Notes: a model not told the origin generated them from the sequence alone. 64,000 nucleotides of DNA from Streptomyces griseus subsp. griseus (GCF_003610995.1 NZ_CP032543.1:5766001-5830000); one strand, 5' to 3'. Shown: positions 27,677 to 37,248, counted from the first letter of the stretch. Numbers and translations: made by a program.

Positions 27677-28927
27677 TCACGGTGTGGGCTGCGGCGGCCG
27701 GGGGCCGGTGTACTGCCCGCTCGGCCGGATCCGCAGCGGGCGCTCGCCGTACTCCTCCAGCGCGTGCGCGATCCAGCCCGCCGTTCGGGAGACCGCGAAC
27801 ACCGTCTCGCCCGCCTCCGCCGTCATCCCGCAGGCCACGGAGAGGACGGCGAGCGCCAGGTCGATGTTGGCGTGCAGCGGCGCGTGGCGGGCCGTCGTGG
27901 CGACCACCTCCCGGGCCGCCGCCAGCGCCCCGGCCGCCTGCGGTACGTCCTCCAGCAGGGCGAACAGGGCGCGGGCCCGGGGGTCCTCACCCCGGTAGAG
28001 CCGGTGACCGAGGCCCGGCACCCGGCCCCCGGTCCGCAGGTGGTCGGCGACCACGGGGACCGCGCTGCCCCGGTCCACGGCCTCCTGGAGCATGCGGTGG
28101 GCCGGCCCGCTGGCGGCGCCGTGCAGCGGGCCTTCCAGGACCCCGAGGCCGGCGGAGACCACGGCGTACGGATGGGCGTGCGCCGAGGCGGCGACCCGGG
28201 CGGCCAGGGTGGAGGCGGCCAGGTCGTGGTCGATCAGCAGGGTCAGCGCCGCGTCCAGGACGGCGAGGGCCCGGGCGTCCACCGGCCGCGCGGTCAGCCG
28301 GGGCCACAGCCGCAGGGCCAGGGGGCCCTCCTCGGTCTCCGGCGCGCCGCCGAGCACCGGCAGCGCCCTCACGAGCGTCGGGATCAGGCTCCGCGCACTG
28401 CTCAGCACCGCCCCGGGCGACAGGTCGAACCGCAGCGGATCCGTGGCGGCGGCAGCGGTCACCGCCACCCGCAGCCGGTCCGTCGACCCGCTGTGCGCGG
28501 GCAGCGCGCCGACCGCCCGGCGGGCGGCCGCCAGGGTCTCCGGGGGCGCCTCGAAGCGGACGCCCGGCCGCAGCTCACCGGTCCACAGCCACTCCGCGAC
28601 CTCCTCGAAGCAGTGCCGCCGGGCCAGCTCCGTGGCGTCGACCCCGCGGAAGTAGCACCGGTCCTCCTCGATGAGCGTGATGCCGGTACGGAACACGAGA
28701 TCGCCCCCGGCCGGTGACGGCTCGCGCCGCCCCGAGCGCCGGGCCAGTGCCCGCACCTCGTCGGGGTCGAAGGTGCTGCCCCGGCCGCCGGCCGCCCGCA
28801 CGCTGCTGAGCTGGCCCCGGCTGACGTACGCGTACACCGTCTCGGGCTTCACCCCCAGCAGCTCCGCCGCCTCGCGGGTGGTCAGCCGCGGTGTGTCCGG
28901 TCGGCCGGGCTCTGGTTGATCCGTCAT
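27677..28927 (-). CDS. Citrate synthase-like protein with N-terminal helix-turn-helix
   Basis: A 416-aa protein joining a short excisionase/MerR-like helix-turn-helix (LTTREAAELLGVKPETVYAYVSRG, about 12-40) to a citrate synthase fold. The synthase part has FRGVDATELARRHCFEEVAEWLW, LEGPLHGAASG (first active-site His), VPGLGHRLYRGEDPRA (second His) and HANIDLALAVLS. The active-site Asp region is retained, so it could condense acetyl-CoA with an oxo-acid, or it may act as a DNA-binding sensor. The start may be the ATG at 28927 (used here) or one at 28945. It is divergent from the second citrate synthase gene across a palindromic region. Confidence 0.85.
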   Translation of the reverse strand: MTDQPEPGRPDTPRLTTREAAELLGVKPETVYAYVSRGQLSSVRAAGGRGSTFDPDEVRALARRSGRREPSPAGGDLVFRTGITLIEEDRCYFRGVDATELARRHCFEEVAEWLWTGELRPGVRFEAPPETLAAARRAVGALPAHSGSTDRLRVAVTAAAATDPLRFDLSPGAVLSSARSLIPTLVRALPVLGGAPETEEGPLALRLWPRLTARPVDARALAVLDAALTLLIDHDLAASTLAARVAASAHAHPYAVVSAGLGVLEGPLHGAASGPAHRMLQEAVDRGSAVPVVADHLRTGGRVPGLGHRLYRGEDPRARALFALLEDVPQAAGALAAAREVVATTARHAPLHANIDLALAVLSVACGMTAEAGETVFAVSRTAGWIAHALEEYGERPLRIRPSGQYTGPRPPQPTP

Positions 28928-28955
28928 GGGTGCCACCGTATCCATCGCTCTTCAT

Positions 28956-29010
28956 ATTGATTCAGTCAACATTGACAGACTTATCGTCAAGCATGGACAG
29001 TCGAATCAAT
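28956..29010. promoter_or_regulatory. Nested inverted repeats between divergent citrate synthase genes
   Basis: AT-rich for this genome. ATTGATTC (28956-28963) and its complement GAATCAAT (29003-29010) bracket a 12-bp palindrome GTCAA-CA-TTGAC (28965-28976) and another GTCAA at 28986-28990. The arrangement lies between the two starts and could let one regulator control both genes. Candidates are the helix-turn-helix synthase itself or the nearby LacI protein. Confidence 0.5.
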
Positions 29011-29037
29011 GTTGCATGCACGGAGGAGAGATCGGCC

Positions 29038-30192
29038 ATGACCACCACCCCTGTCGTCCCCGCCGTCCCCCGCGGTCTCGCCGGCGTCGTCGTCACGGAC
29101 ACCGCCCTCGGCGATGTCCGCGGGCGTGAGGGCTTCTACCACTACCGTCAGTTCTCGGCGATCGAACTCGCGGAGACCCGCAGCTTCGAGGACGTCTGGT
29201 ACCTGATGTTCCACGGCGAGCTGCCCGACCGGGCGGCGGCCGCCGACTTCACCGCCCGTACGGCGAAACTGCGCGCGCTCCCCGCCGAGGTACGCGAGGC
29301 CCTGCCCGCCGTCGCCCGCGCGGGCGCCGTCTCAGGACCGCTCGCCGGGCTCCGTACGGCTCTGTCGCTGCTCGGCGCCGCCGGCGGATACCGGCCCGTC
29401 TACGACCTGAACGCCGACCGCCGCCGCGCGGACGCGCTGGCCGCCTGCGCCGCCGTACCCACGATCCTCACCGCCCTGCACCGCCTCGGTGAGGGCCTCG
29501 AACCCGTCGAACCCCGCGCGGACCTGCCGTACGCGGCCAACTACCTCTACATGCTCACCGGTGCGGAGGCGGAGCCCGAGCGGGTGCGGGCCGTGGAGCG
29601 GTATCTGATCTCCACCGTCGACCACGGCTTCAACGCCTCCACCTTCACCGCCCGGGTCGTCGCCTCCACCGGCGCCGACGTCGCCGCCTGTCTGGTCGCC
29701 GCCGTGGGCGCGCTCTCCGGACCGCTGCACGGCGGAGCCCCCAGCCGGGCGCTGGACACCCTGGACGCCATCGGCACCCCGGACCGCATCGACGGCTGGA
29801 TCCGCGAGCAGGTCCTCTCCGGCCGCCGCATCATGGGCTTCGGCCACCCCGTCTACCGCACCGAGGACCCGCGCTCCCGGATGCTCAAGTCGATCGCGCA
29901 GGGCTTCGGCGGACCGCTCGTCGACTTCGCCACCGAGGTCGAACAGCAGGTGGAGGCCATCCTCGCCGAGCTCAAGCCGGGGCGGGAGCTGCACACCAAC
30001 GTGGAGTTCTACGCCGGGGTCGTCATGGAGCTCTGCGGGCTGCCGCGCGCCATGTTCACGCCCACCTTCTGTGCCGCGCGGGTGATCGGATGGAGCGCCA
30101 ATATCCTGGAGCAGGCGGAGGACTCGAAGATCATCCGCCCGGCGGCCCGCTACATCGGCACACCCCCGCCGCAGCCGGTCCCCGCACCCTGA
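29038..30192 (+). CDS. Citrate synthase / 2-methylcitrate synthase family protein
   Basis: A 384-aa citrate synthase-fold enzyme. Landmarks are GVVVTDTALGDVRGREGFYHYR at the start, LSGPLHGGAPSRALDTL (His and substrate loop), RIMGFGHPVYRTEDPRSRML (second His, Arg) and the C-terminal VEFYAGVVMELCGLPRAMFTPTF, where the catalytic Asp position is replaced by Glu-Phe in the VEFY context. It condenses acetyl-CoA or propionyl-CoA with oxaloacetate; the exact acyl-CoA cannot be deduced. The ATG at 29038 has GGAGGAG upstream. The CobW gene follows after 24 bases and is probably co-transcribed. Confidence 0.88.
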   Translation: MTTTPVVPAVPRGLAGVVVTDTALGDVRGREGFYHYRQFSAIELAETRSFEDVWYLMFHGELPDRAAAADFTARTAKLRALPAEVREALPAVARAGAVSGPLAGLRTALSLLGAAGGYRPVYDLNADRRRADALAACAAVPTILTALHRLGEGLEPVEPRADLPYAANYLYMLTGAEAEPERVRAVERYLISTVDHGFNASTFTARVVASTGADVAACLVAAVGALSGPLHGGAPSRALDTLDAIGTPDRIDGWIREQVLSGRRIMGFGHPVYRTEDPRSRMLKSIAQGFGGPLVDFATEVEQQVEAILAELKPGRELHTNVEFYAGVVMELCGLPRAMFTPTFCAARVIGWSANILEQAEDSKIIRPAARYIGTPPPQPVPAP

Positions 30193-30216
30193 CCGCCCAT
30201 CCGAGGAAGGCCCCCG

Positions 30217-31356
30217 TTGACCCCGCCCCGTACCCAGCAGATCCCGGTCGTCGTCCTGGCGGGCTTTCTCGGATCAGGCAAGACCACACTCCTGAACCAC
30301 CTCCTCCGCAACCGCGCGGGCACCCGGATCGGCGTGATCGTCAACGACTTCGGGGCCATCGAGATCGACGCCATGACCGTCGCGGGCCAGGTCGGGTCGA
30401 CGGTCTCCCTGGGCAACGGCTGCCTGTGCTGCGCGGTCGACGCGAGCGAACTCGACACCTTCCTGGAGACGCTCTCCCGCCCCTCCGCCGGGCTGGACCT
30501 GATCGTCATCGAGGCGAGCGGTCTCGCCGAACCCCAGGAACTCGTACGGATGCTGCTGGCCAGCGAGAACCCGCACATCCTGTACGGGGGTCTGGTCGAG
30601 GTCGTCGACGCCGCAGAGTTCGACGGGACCCGGGAGCGCCATCCGGAGATCGACCGCCACCTCGCCGTCGCGGACCTCGTCGTCCTCAACAAGACCGACC
30701 GGGTGGGGGAGGCCGAGCAGGAGCGGCTGCGCGCGACGGTCGCGGAGCTGAGCGGGCCCGCCGCCGTGATCTCCGCCGTGCACGGCCGGATCGACCCCGA
30801 GCTGCTCTTCGATCCCGCGCTGCGGCCGGACGGTGAGGAGAAGGCCCGTCAGCTCACCTTCGAGGATCTGCTGCGGGAGGAGGGCGGCGGCGATCACGGG
30901 GACCATCTGCACGCGGCGTACGAGAGCGCCGACTTCACCTCGGACGTCCCCATGGACCCGCGCCGCTTCATCGCGTTCCTGGACTCCCGGCCCGAAGGCC
31001 TCTACCGGATCAAGGGGTTCGCGGACTTCGGCGCGGGGGACCGGGACAACAAGTACGCGCTGCACGCGGTCGGCCGGTTCCTGCGGTTCGTGCCGCAGCC
31101 GTGGGCGCGGGGCGAACAGCGGCTCACCCAGCTCGTGATGATCGGCGCCGGGATCGACACCGAGGCGCTGCGGGCCGGGCTGACCGGCTGCCGGGCCGAG
31201 CCGCTGGAGAATCCGGAGCCGTCGCGGACCTCCGCCGACGGCCTCGACACCCCGGAGGCCGAACGCGCCATGTGGGGTGTGCTCCGCTACGTACAACAGG
31301 CACCGGAACCCGAAGGCGTACCCATGGACGTGGAGGAAGCGGCCGCGGAGGCGTGA
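30217..31356 (+). CDS. CobW/COG0523 family GTP-binding protein (putative zinc chaperone)
   Basis: A 379-aa P-loop GTPase of the CobW/COG0523 group. It shows Walker A AGFLGSGKTTLLNHLL (G1), the metal-binding GNGCLCCAV (the CxCC motif), IVIEASGLAEPQELV (G3 region) and VVLNKTDRV (NKxD, G4). A His/Asp cluster GGGDHGDHLH in the C-terminal half may also bind metal. These proteins load metal, commonly zinc, onto client enzymes using GTP. It starts with TTG at 30217 after GAGGAAGG. No zur box is obvious. It lies directly behind the citrate synthase gene; no client can be deduced. Confidence 0.88.
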   Translation: MTPPRTQQIPVVVLAGFLGSGKTTLLNHLLRNRAGTRIGVIVNDFGAIEIDAMTVAGQVGSTVSLGNGCLCCAVDASELDTFLETLSRPSAGLDLIVIEASGLAEPQELVRMLLASENPHILYGGLVEVVDAAEFDGTRERHPEIDRHLAVADLVVLNKTDRVGEAEQERLRATVAELSGPAAVISAVHGRIDPELLFDPALRPDGEEKARQLTFEDLLREEGGGDHGDHLHAAYESADFTSDVPMDPRRFIAFLDSRPEGLYRIKGFADFGAGDRDNKYALHAVGRFLRFVPQPWARGEQRLTQLVMIGAGIDTEALRAGLTGCRAEPLENPEPSRTSADGLDTPEAERAMWGVLRYVQQAPEPEGVPMDVEEAAAEA

Positions 31357-31392
31357 TGCCCCCGGGCCGCTCCCGTACGGTCCGGGACCCGC

Positions 31393-33846
31393 CTACAGCG
31401 GCGGCCCCGCGATCACCGCCACCGGCTGGAGCAGCGGCGTGCCCGAACCGTCGCGGCGCGGGTCCGGCTCCGGCAGCTTCGCCGGGGTGCCGTTCTGCTG
31501 GGCGGCGCGGGCCGGGGTGGCGCCCGCCCAGGCGAAGACCAGGACGTCCTCACCCTTCAGGAACCGCTGGCAGCGCACTCCGCCGGTCGCCCGGCCCTTG
31601 CGCGGATACTGGTCGAACGGGGTGAGCTTCGACGTCAGCACCGAGTCGTCCAGCGTCCCGTGCGAACCGGCCACCGTGAACACGATCGCGTCCGCCGCCG
31701 GGTCCACCGCCGTGAACGACAGCACCTCGGCCCCCGCCCCCAGCTTGACGCCCGCCATGCCCCCGGCGGCCCGCCCCTGCGGACGCACCGACGCCGCCGG
31801 GTAGCGCAGCAGCTGGGCGTCGGAGGTGATGAAGACCAGGTCCTCCTCGCCCGTACGCAGCTCGGTCGCGCCCACGACGCGGTCACCGTCCTTGAGGGTG
31901 ATGACCTCCAGCTCGTCCTTGTTGGCCGGATAGTCCGGCACGACCCGCTTCACCACACCCTGGAGCGTCCCGATCGCCAGCCCGGGCGAGCCCTCGTCCA
32001 GCGTCGTGAGGCAGATCAGCTCCTCGTCCGCCTCCAGGCTGAGGAACTCCGAAACCATCGCCCCGCCCGAGAGGTTGGGCTCGGCGTGCGTGTCCGGCAG
32101 CTGCGGCAGGTCGATCACCGCGAGCCGCAGCAGCCGACCGGTGGAGGTCACCGCCCCCACATCGCCGCGCGCCGTCGCCGCGACCGCCGAGAGGATCACA
32201 TCGTGCTTGGTCCGCCGGGCGTCCTCGGAGATCTCCACCGGCTCCGCGCTGGCCGTACGGGCCAGCAGCCCCGTCGAGGAGAGCAGCACCCGGCACGGGT
32301 CGTCGGCGACCTCCAGCGGCACGGAGGCGATCTGCGAACCCGCCGACTCCAGCAGCACCGTACGCCGGTCCGTGCCGAACTTCTTCGCCACCGCGGCCAG
32401 CTCCGTGGAGACCAGCTTCCGCAGCTCCGCGTCCGACTCCAGGATCGCGGTCAGCGCCTCGATCTCGCCGTTGAGCTTGTCGCGCTCGCTCTCCAACTCG
32501 ATCCGGTCGAAGCGGGTGAGCCGGCGCAGCGGGGTGTCCAGGATGTACTGCGTCTGGATCTCGCTCAGCGAGAAGTGCGCCATCAGGCGCTCCTTCGCCT
32601 GCGCCGAGTTGTCGCTGTCCCGGATGATCCGGATGACCTCGTCGATGTCGAGGAGGGCGACGATCAGCCCCTCGACCAGGTGCAATCGGTCGCGGCGCTT
32701 GGTGCGGCGGAACTCGCTGCGCCGGCGCACCACCTCGAAGCGGTGGTCGAGATAGACCTCCAGCAGCTCCTTGAGGCCGAGCGTGAGCGGCTGCCCGTCG
32801 ACCAGTGCCACGTTGTTGATGCCGAAGGACTCCTCCATCGGCGTCAGCTTGTAGAGCTGCTCCAGCACCGCCTCGGGCACGAAGCCGTTCTTCACCTCGA
32901 TGACCAGCCGCAGGCCGTGCGCCCGGTCGGTGAGGTCCTTGACGTCGGCGATGCCCTGGAGCTTCTTCGCCGAGACCAGGTCCTTGATCTTGGCGATCAC
33001 CTTTTCCGGGCCGACGGTGAAGGGCAGTTCGGTGACGACGAGGCCCTTGCGGCGCGCCGTCACGTCCTCCACGGCGACGGTGGCGCGGATCTTGAACGTG
33101 CCGCGGCCTCCCGTGTACGCGTCCTTGATGCCGTTGAGGCCGACGATGCGGCCGCCGGTGGGCAGGTCGGGGCCGGGGACGAAACGCATCAGCGTCTCGA
33201 CGTCGGCGCCCGGGTGCTTGATGAGGTGGCGGGCGGCGGCGATGACCTCGCCCAGGTTGTGCGGGGGCATGTTGGTCGCCATGCCGACCGCGATCCCCGA
33301 GACCCCGTTGACCAGGAGGTTGGGGTAGGCCGCCGGGAGGACGACCGGCTCGCGCTCCTGGCCGTCGTAGTTCGACTGGAAATCGACGGTGTCCTCGTCG
33401 ATCGCCTCGGTCATCAGCGACGTGGCGTCGGCCATCCGGCACTCGGTGTACCGCATGGCGGCCGGCGGGTCGTCGTTGCCGAGGGAACCGAAGTTGCCGT
33501 GGCCGTCGACCAGGGGCAGCCGCATCGAGAAGGGCTGCGCCATCCGCACCAGCGCGTCGTAGATCGACGCGTCACCGTGGGGGTGCAGCTTGCCCATGAC
33601 CTCGCCGACGACGCGCGCGCACTTCACATAGCCGCGGTCGGGGCGCAGTCCCATCTCGTTCATCTGGGACACGATCCGCCGGTGCACCGGCTTCATGCCG
33701 TCGCGGGCGTCGGGCAGGGCCCTGGAGTAGATCACCGAGTACGCGTACTCGAGGAAGGAGCCCTGCATTTCGTCGACGACGTCGATGTCGAGGATCTTCT
33801 CCTCGAAGTCGTCCGGCGGCGGGGTCTTCGTGCTACGGCGGGCCAT
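31393..33846 (-). CDS. parC: DNA topoisomerase IV subunit A
   Basis: An 817-aa type IIA topoisomerase breakage-reunion subunit. It has [20 protein letters not shown], the quinolone-resistance region [18 protein letters not shown], and AMRYTE with the catalytic Tyr133 that attaches to DNA. The tower and coiled-coil follow ([24 protein letters not shown] segment), and the C-terminal ~300 residues form the beta-pinwheel with repeated GxxxxxTVxGxHG-type blades such as [20 protein letters not shown]. It partners ParE (19688-21814). The ATG at 33846 has GAAGGAG 10 bases upstream. It is convergent with the CobW gene and divergent from the M16 peptidases. Confidence 0.93.
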   Translation of the reverse strand: MARRSTKTPPPDDFEEKILDIDVVDEMQGSFLEYAYSVIYSRALPDARDGMKPVHRRIVSQMNEMGLRPDRGYVKCARVVGEVMGKLHPHGDASIYDALVRMAQPFSMRLPLVDGHGNFGSLGNDDPPAAMRYTECRMADATSLMTEAIDEDTVDFQSNYDGQEREPVVLPAAYPNLLVNGVSGIAVGMATNMPPHNLGEVIAAARHLIKHPGADVETLMRFVPGPDLPTGGRIVGLNGIKDAYTGGRGTFKIRATVAVEDVTARRKGLVVTELPFTVGPEKVIAKIKDLVSAKKLQGIADVKDLTDRAHGLRLVIEVKNGFVPEAVLEQLYKLTPMEESFGINNVALVDGQPLTLGLKELLEVYLDHRFEVVRRRSEFRRTKRRDRLHLVEGLIVALLDIDEVIRIIRDSDNSAQAKERLMAHFSLSEIQTQYILDTPLRRLTRFDRIELESERDKLNGEIEALTAILESDAELRKLVSTELAAVAKKFGTDRRTVLLESAGSQIASVPLEVADDPCRVLLSSTGLLARTASAEPVEISEDARRTKHDVILSAVAATARGDVGAVTSTGRLLRLAVIDLPQLPDTHAEPNLSGGAMVSEFLSLEADEELICLTTLDEGSPGLAIGTLQGVVKRVVPDYPANKDELEVITLKDGDRVVGATELRTGEEDLVFITSDAQLLRYPAASVRPQGRAAGGMAGVKLGAGAEVLSFTAVDPAADAIVFTVAGSHGTLDDSVLTSKLTPFDQYPRKGRATGGVRCQRFLKGEDVLVFAWAGATPARAAQQNGTPAKLPEPDPRRDGSGTPLLQPVAVIAGPPL

Positions 33847-33992
33847 CGCGGCTGCGACTCCTTCTCGGATTCAGGGATTCTGATCGGACAACCAGGGGTA
33901 CTGATGCGGACCATTGTGGACCGCCGCACTGACAACGCGGACCTCGACCCGTCCGAAGCGGGTCCGGGGCGGCGCGGCCCGCGACACCATCG

Positions 33993-34006
33993 ACGGAAAC
34001 TTCCGT
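33993..34006. promoter_or_regulatory. Palindrome between parC and the M16 peptidase operon
   Basis: ACGGAA-AC-TTCCGT is a perfect 6-bp inverted repeat; a related GGACGGGAACTTCG follows at 34007-34020. It lies about 90 bp before the peptidase start, just upstream of a TAGAGT (about 34044) that could be its -10. Confidence 0.4.
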
Positions 34007-34092
34007 GGACGGGAACTTCGCCAGGTGCCGGTGCGCTTGCTTAGAGTGGCAGGTCTGGCAGGAAGTCCAGTATCGCGATCGAAGGGACGTAC

Positions 34093-35448
34093 ATGCCCAT
34101 GGGTCACACGGCCACCGCACAGGCCGGCTCCGGCGGCTTGACAGCGACCGAGCACCGCCTGGCCAACGGCCTGCGTGTGGTGCTCTCCGAGGACCATCTG
34201 ACCCCGGTCGCCGCGGTCTGCCTCTGGTACGACGTCGGTTCACGCCACGAGGTCAAGGGACGCACCGGTCTGGCTCACCTCTTCGAGCACCTGATGTTCC
34301 AGGGCTCCGGACAGGTCAAGGGGAACGGTCACTTCGAGCTCGTCCAGGGGGCCGGTGGCTCGCTCAACGGGACGACCAGCTTCGAGCGGACCAACTACTT
34401 CGAGACCATGCCCACCCATCAGGTGGAGCTGGCTCTCTGGCTGGAAGCCGACCGTATGGGCTCCCTTCTCGCCGCCCTCGACGAGGAGTCCATGGAGAAC
34501 CAGCGCGACGTCGTCAAGAACGAACGGCGCCAGCGCTACGACAACGTGCCCTACGGCACCGCGTTCGAGAAGCTCACCGCCCTCGCCTACCCCGAGGGCC
34601 ACCCGTACCACCACACCCCGATCGGCTCCATGGCCGACCTGGACGCGGCCACGCTGGAGGACGCCCGCGCGTTCTTCCGTACGTACTACGCGCCCAACAA
34701 CGCGGTGCTCTCCATCGTCGGGGACATCGACCCCGAGCAGACCCTCGCCTGGGTCGAGAAGTATTTCGGCTCCATCCCCTCCCACGACGGCAAGCAGCCG
34801 CCGCGCGACGGCACCCTGCCCGAGATCATCGGCGAGCAGCTGCGCGAAGTGGTCCACGAGGAGGTCCCGGCGCGTGCGCTGATGGCCGCCTACCGCCTGC
34901 CGCACGACGGCACGCGCGCCTGTGACGCGGCCGACCTGGCGCTCACCGTGCTCGGCGGCGGTGAATCCTCCCGGCTGCACAACCGCCTGGTCCGCCGCGA
35001 CCGTACGGCGGTGGCGGCGGGCTTCGGGCTGCTGCGGCTCGCCGGGGCGCCCTCGCTGGGCTGGCTGGACGTGAAGACCTCCGGCGGTGTCGAGGTGGAG
35101 ACGATCGAGGCCGCCGTCGACGAGGAGCTGGCCCGGTTCGCCGAGGAAGGCCCCACGCCGGAGGAGATGGAGCGGGCCCAGGCGCAGTTGGAGCGCGAGT
35201 GGCTGGACCGGCTGGGGACGGTCGCGGGCCGCGCGGACGAACTGTGCCGCTACGCGGTCCTGTTCGGTGACCCGCAGCTCGCCCTGAGCGCCGTGGGACG
35301 CGTCCTGGACATCACCGCCGAGGAGGTGCGCGCGGCGGCCCGGGCGGCCCTGCGCCCCGACAACCGGGCGGTGCTGGTCTACGAGCCCATCGAGCCGGCC
35401 GAGGATGCCCAAGAGGCCACCGACGCGCCCGAGGGGGCGGACAAGTGA
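34093..35448 (+). CDS. M16 family zinc peptidase, catalytic subunit
   Basis: A 451-aa pitrilysin-family metallopeptidase. The inverted zinc motif HLFEH (62-66) sits in GLAHLFEHLMFQG, with a downstream conserved Glu in ENQRDVVKNERRQRYDN. The C-terminal M16 domain has ARALMAAYRLPHDG and LGGGESSRLHNRLVR. It lacks a signal peptide and is probably cytoplasmic. The next gene, a second M16 protein without the zinc motif, starts inside this stop codon (GTGA overlap), so the pair should form a heterodimer of active and inactive halves, as in mitochondrial processing peptidase and related bacterial pairs. The ATG at 34093 has GAAGGGA upstream. Confidence 0.9.
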   Translation: MPMGHTATAQAGSGGLTATEHRLANGLRVVLSEDHLTPVAAVCLWYDVGSRHEVKGRTGLAHLFEHLMFQGSGQVKGNGHFELVQGAGGSLNGTTSFERTNYFETMPTHQVELALWLEADRMGSLLAALDEESMENQRDVVKNERRQRYDNVPYGTAFEKLTALAYPEGHPYHHTPIGSMADLDAATLEDARAFFRTYYAPNNAVLSIVGDIDPEQTLAWVEKYFGSIPSHDGKQPPRDGTLPEIIGEQLREVVHEEVPARALMAAYRLPHDGTRACDAADLALTVLGGGESSRLHNRLVRRDRTAVAAGFGLLRLAGAPSLGWLDVKTSGGVEVETIEAAVDEELARFAEEGPTPEEMERAQAQLEREWLDRLGTVAGRADELCRYAVLFGDPQLALSAVGRVLDITAEEVRAAARAALRPDNRAVLVYEPIEPAEDAQEATDAPEGADK

Positions 35449-36845
35449 GCGACGCCGCCGTGACTGGAGTAGCCATGCAGTACCACCCGCAGCCGACCCC
35501 GGGCACCGCCCGGCCGTGGGCCTTCCCCGCGCCCGAGCGCGGCGCCCTGCCCAACGGGCTGACCGTGCTGCGCTGCCACCGCCCCGGCCAGCAGGTCGTG
35601 GCCGTGGAGATCTTCCTGGACGCGCCGCTGGACGCCGAGCCCGAGGGTCTGGACGGCGTGGCCACGATCATGTCGCGCGCGCTCTCCGAGGGCACCGACA
35701 AGCACACCGCCGAGGAGTTCGCCGCCGAGCTGGAGCGGTGCGGCGCCACTCTGGACGCGCACGCCGACCACCCCGGCGTCCGGGTCTCCCTGGAGGTCCC
35801 GGCCTCCCGGCTGGGCAAGGCGCTCGGCCTGGTCGCCGAGGCCCTGCGCGCCCCGGCCTTCGCCGAGAGCGAGATCGAGCGGCTCGTCGGCAACCGCCTC
35901 GACGAGATCCCGCACGAGCAGGCCAACCCGTCCCGGCGCGCCGCCAAGCAGCTCTCCAAGGAGCTCTTCCCGGCCACCGCCCGGATGTCCCGCCCGCGGC
36001 TCGGCACCGAGGAGACCGTGCGGCGGATCGACGCCGCCGCCGTACGCGCCTTCTTCGACGCCCACGTCCGCCCGGCCACCGCGACGGCGGTCATCGTCGG
36101 CGACCTGACCGGCATCGACCTGGACGCCCTGCTCGCCGACACCCTCGGCGACTGGTCGGGCAACACGGCCCAGGCCCGCCCGGTCCCGCCGATCACCGCC
36201 GACGACACCGGCCGCGTGGTCATCGTGGACCGCCCCGGCGCGGTCCAGACCCAGCTGCTGATCGGCCGCATCGGCGCCGACCGGCACGAGCGCGTGTGGC
36301 CGGCCCAGGTCCTCGGCAGCTACTGCCTGGGCGGCACGCTCACCTCCCGTCTCGACCGGGTGCTGCGCGAGGAGAAGGGCTACACCTACGGCGTCCGCGC
36401 CTTCGCCCAGGTCCTGCGCTCCACCGGCCCCGACTCGGGCGGCGCGGCGATGCTCGCGATCAGCGGCTCGGTGGACACCGAGTCCACCGGACCGGCGCTG
36501 GAGGACCTCTGGAAGGTCCTGCGGACGCTGGCGGCCGAGGGGCTGACCGACGCCGAGCGTGAGACGGCCGTGCAGAACCTGGTGGGCGTCGCCCCGCTGA
36601 AGTTCGAGACGGCCGCCTCGGTCGCCAGCACCCTGGCCGACCAGGTGGAGCAGCACCTCCCCGACGACTACCAGGCCCAGCTGTACGCCCGCCTCGCCGA
36701 GACGGGCACCGTGGAGGCGACCGCGGCCGTGGTCAACGCCTTCCCGGTGGACCGGCTGGTCACGGTCCTCGTGGGCGACGCGGCACAGATCGCGGAGCCG
36801 GTGAAGGCGCTCGGCATCGGAGAGGTGACCGTCGTCAGCGGCTGA
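35445..36845 (+). CDS. M16 family peptidase-like protein, non-catalytic partner
   Basis: A 466-aa M16-fold protein. At the place of the HxxEH zinc motif it reads GVATIMSRALSEGTDKHTAEEF, so the zinc ligands are missing. Later M16 features remain: LERCGATLDAHADHPGV, the R/Y-containing LGGTLTSRLDRVLREEKGYTYG (substrate-binding Arg-Tyr pair) and LVGDAAQI near the end. It is translated from a GTG at 35445 overlapping the previous stop, so equal amounts are expected. It should provide the closing half of the chamber. A strong terminator with a T run follows. Confidence 0.88.
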   Translation: MSDAAVTGVAMQYHPQPTPGTARPWAFPAPERGALPNGLTVLRCHRPGQQVVAVEIFLDAPLDAEPEGLDGVATIMSRALSEGTDKHTAEEFAAELERCGATLDAHADHPGVRVSLEVPASRLGKALGLVAEALRAPAFAESEIERLVGNRLDEIPHEQANPSRRAAKQLSKELFPATARMSRPRLGTEETVRRIDAAAVRAFFDAHVRPATATAVIVGDLTGIDLDALLADTLGDWSGNTAQARPVPPITADDTGRVVIVDRPGAVQTQLLIGRIGADRHERVWPAQVLGSYCLGGTLTSRLDRVLREEKGYTYGVRAFAQVLRSTGPDSGGAAMLAISGSVDTESTGPALEDLWKVLRTLAAEGLTDAERETAVQNLVGVAPLKFETAASVASTLADQVEQHLPDDYQAQLYARLAETGTVEATAAVVNAFPVDRLVTVLVGDAAQIAEPVKALGIGEVTVVSG

Positions 36846-36872
36846 CGCCGCGTCGGCACACACCAGCACTGA

Positions 36873-36916
36873 GAGGACCCCGGCGGAGCGTCAGCCGCTG
36901 GGGTCCTCCTTTTTGT
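36873..36916 (+). terminator. Rho-independent terminator after the M16 pair
   Basis: GAGGACCCC pairs with GGGGTCCTC across an 18-base loop that contains further pairing (GGCGG/CCGC). It is followed by CTTTTTG, a real T run that is unusual in this genome. Confidence 0.85.
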
Positions 36917-37077
36917 CCGTTAAGGGCTTTTCATGCCTCTTATTGGTTTCGGCTGCTCTATGTCCTGTGGGATGCGCGACAAATCCCCCTGCCCGTTTGG
37001 TGATGGGAAGTCGCCTTGTCTAGCGTCGGCCCGGCTGTCCGTCACCCGTATGCCGCACCCGCGGCGCCGGGCAGCCA

Positions 37078-37222
37078 TCGCCGAGTCCCCGTCAGGCGCG
37101 AGCCTGGGGAGCCGGGGACCCACGCAGTCCCTGGGGTGAATCGGATCCCCGTGCCGTGACCCGGCACGGAGCTCCGTAGGAGACCTTCCTGCTCCGAACC
37201 CGTCAGCTAACCCGGTAGGCGA
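37078..37222 (+). promoter_or_regulatory. ydaO-yuaA riboswitch (c-di-AMP)
   Basis: The 403-bp gap 36846-37248 contains, 26 bases before the M23 peptidase start, the conserved core of the ydaO/yuaA riboswitch: GGGGAGCCGGGGACCCA, GGGGTGAATCGG and CCGAACCCGTCAGCTAACCC in order. P1 can form between TCGCC (37078-37082) and GGCGA (37218-37222). A GC-rich internal stem (CCGTGCCG/CGGCACGG, about 37149-37170) is the variable arm. The class binds cyclic di-AMP and usually turns expression off. It ends right before the AAGGAAGGAAAGGA ribosome site. The stretch 36917-37077 holds the likely promoter; no gene is seen there. Confidence 0.88.
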
Positions 37223-37248
37223 GAAGGAAGGAAAGGATCAGCCCCTCC

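Noticed and set aside
36933..37139. A 68-codon ORF upstream of the M23 peptidase
   Set aside because: It overlaps the ydaO riboswitch, lacks a ribosome site, and its sequence is explained by RNA structure.
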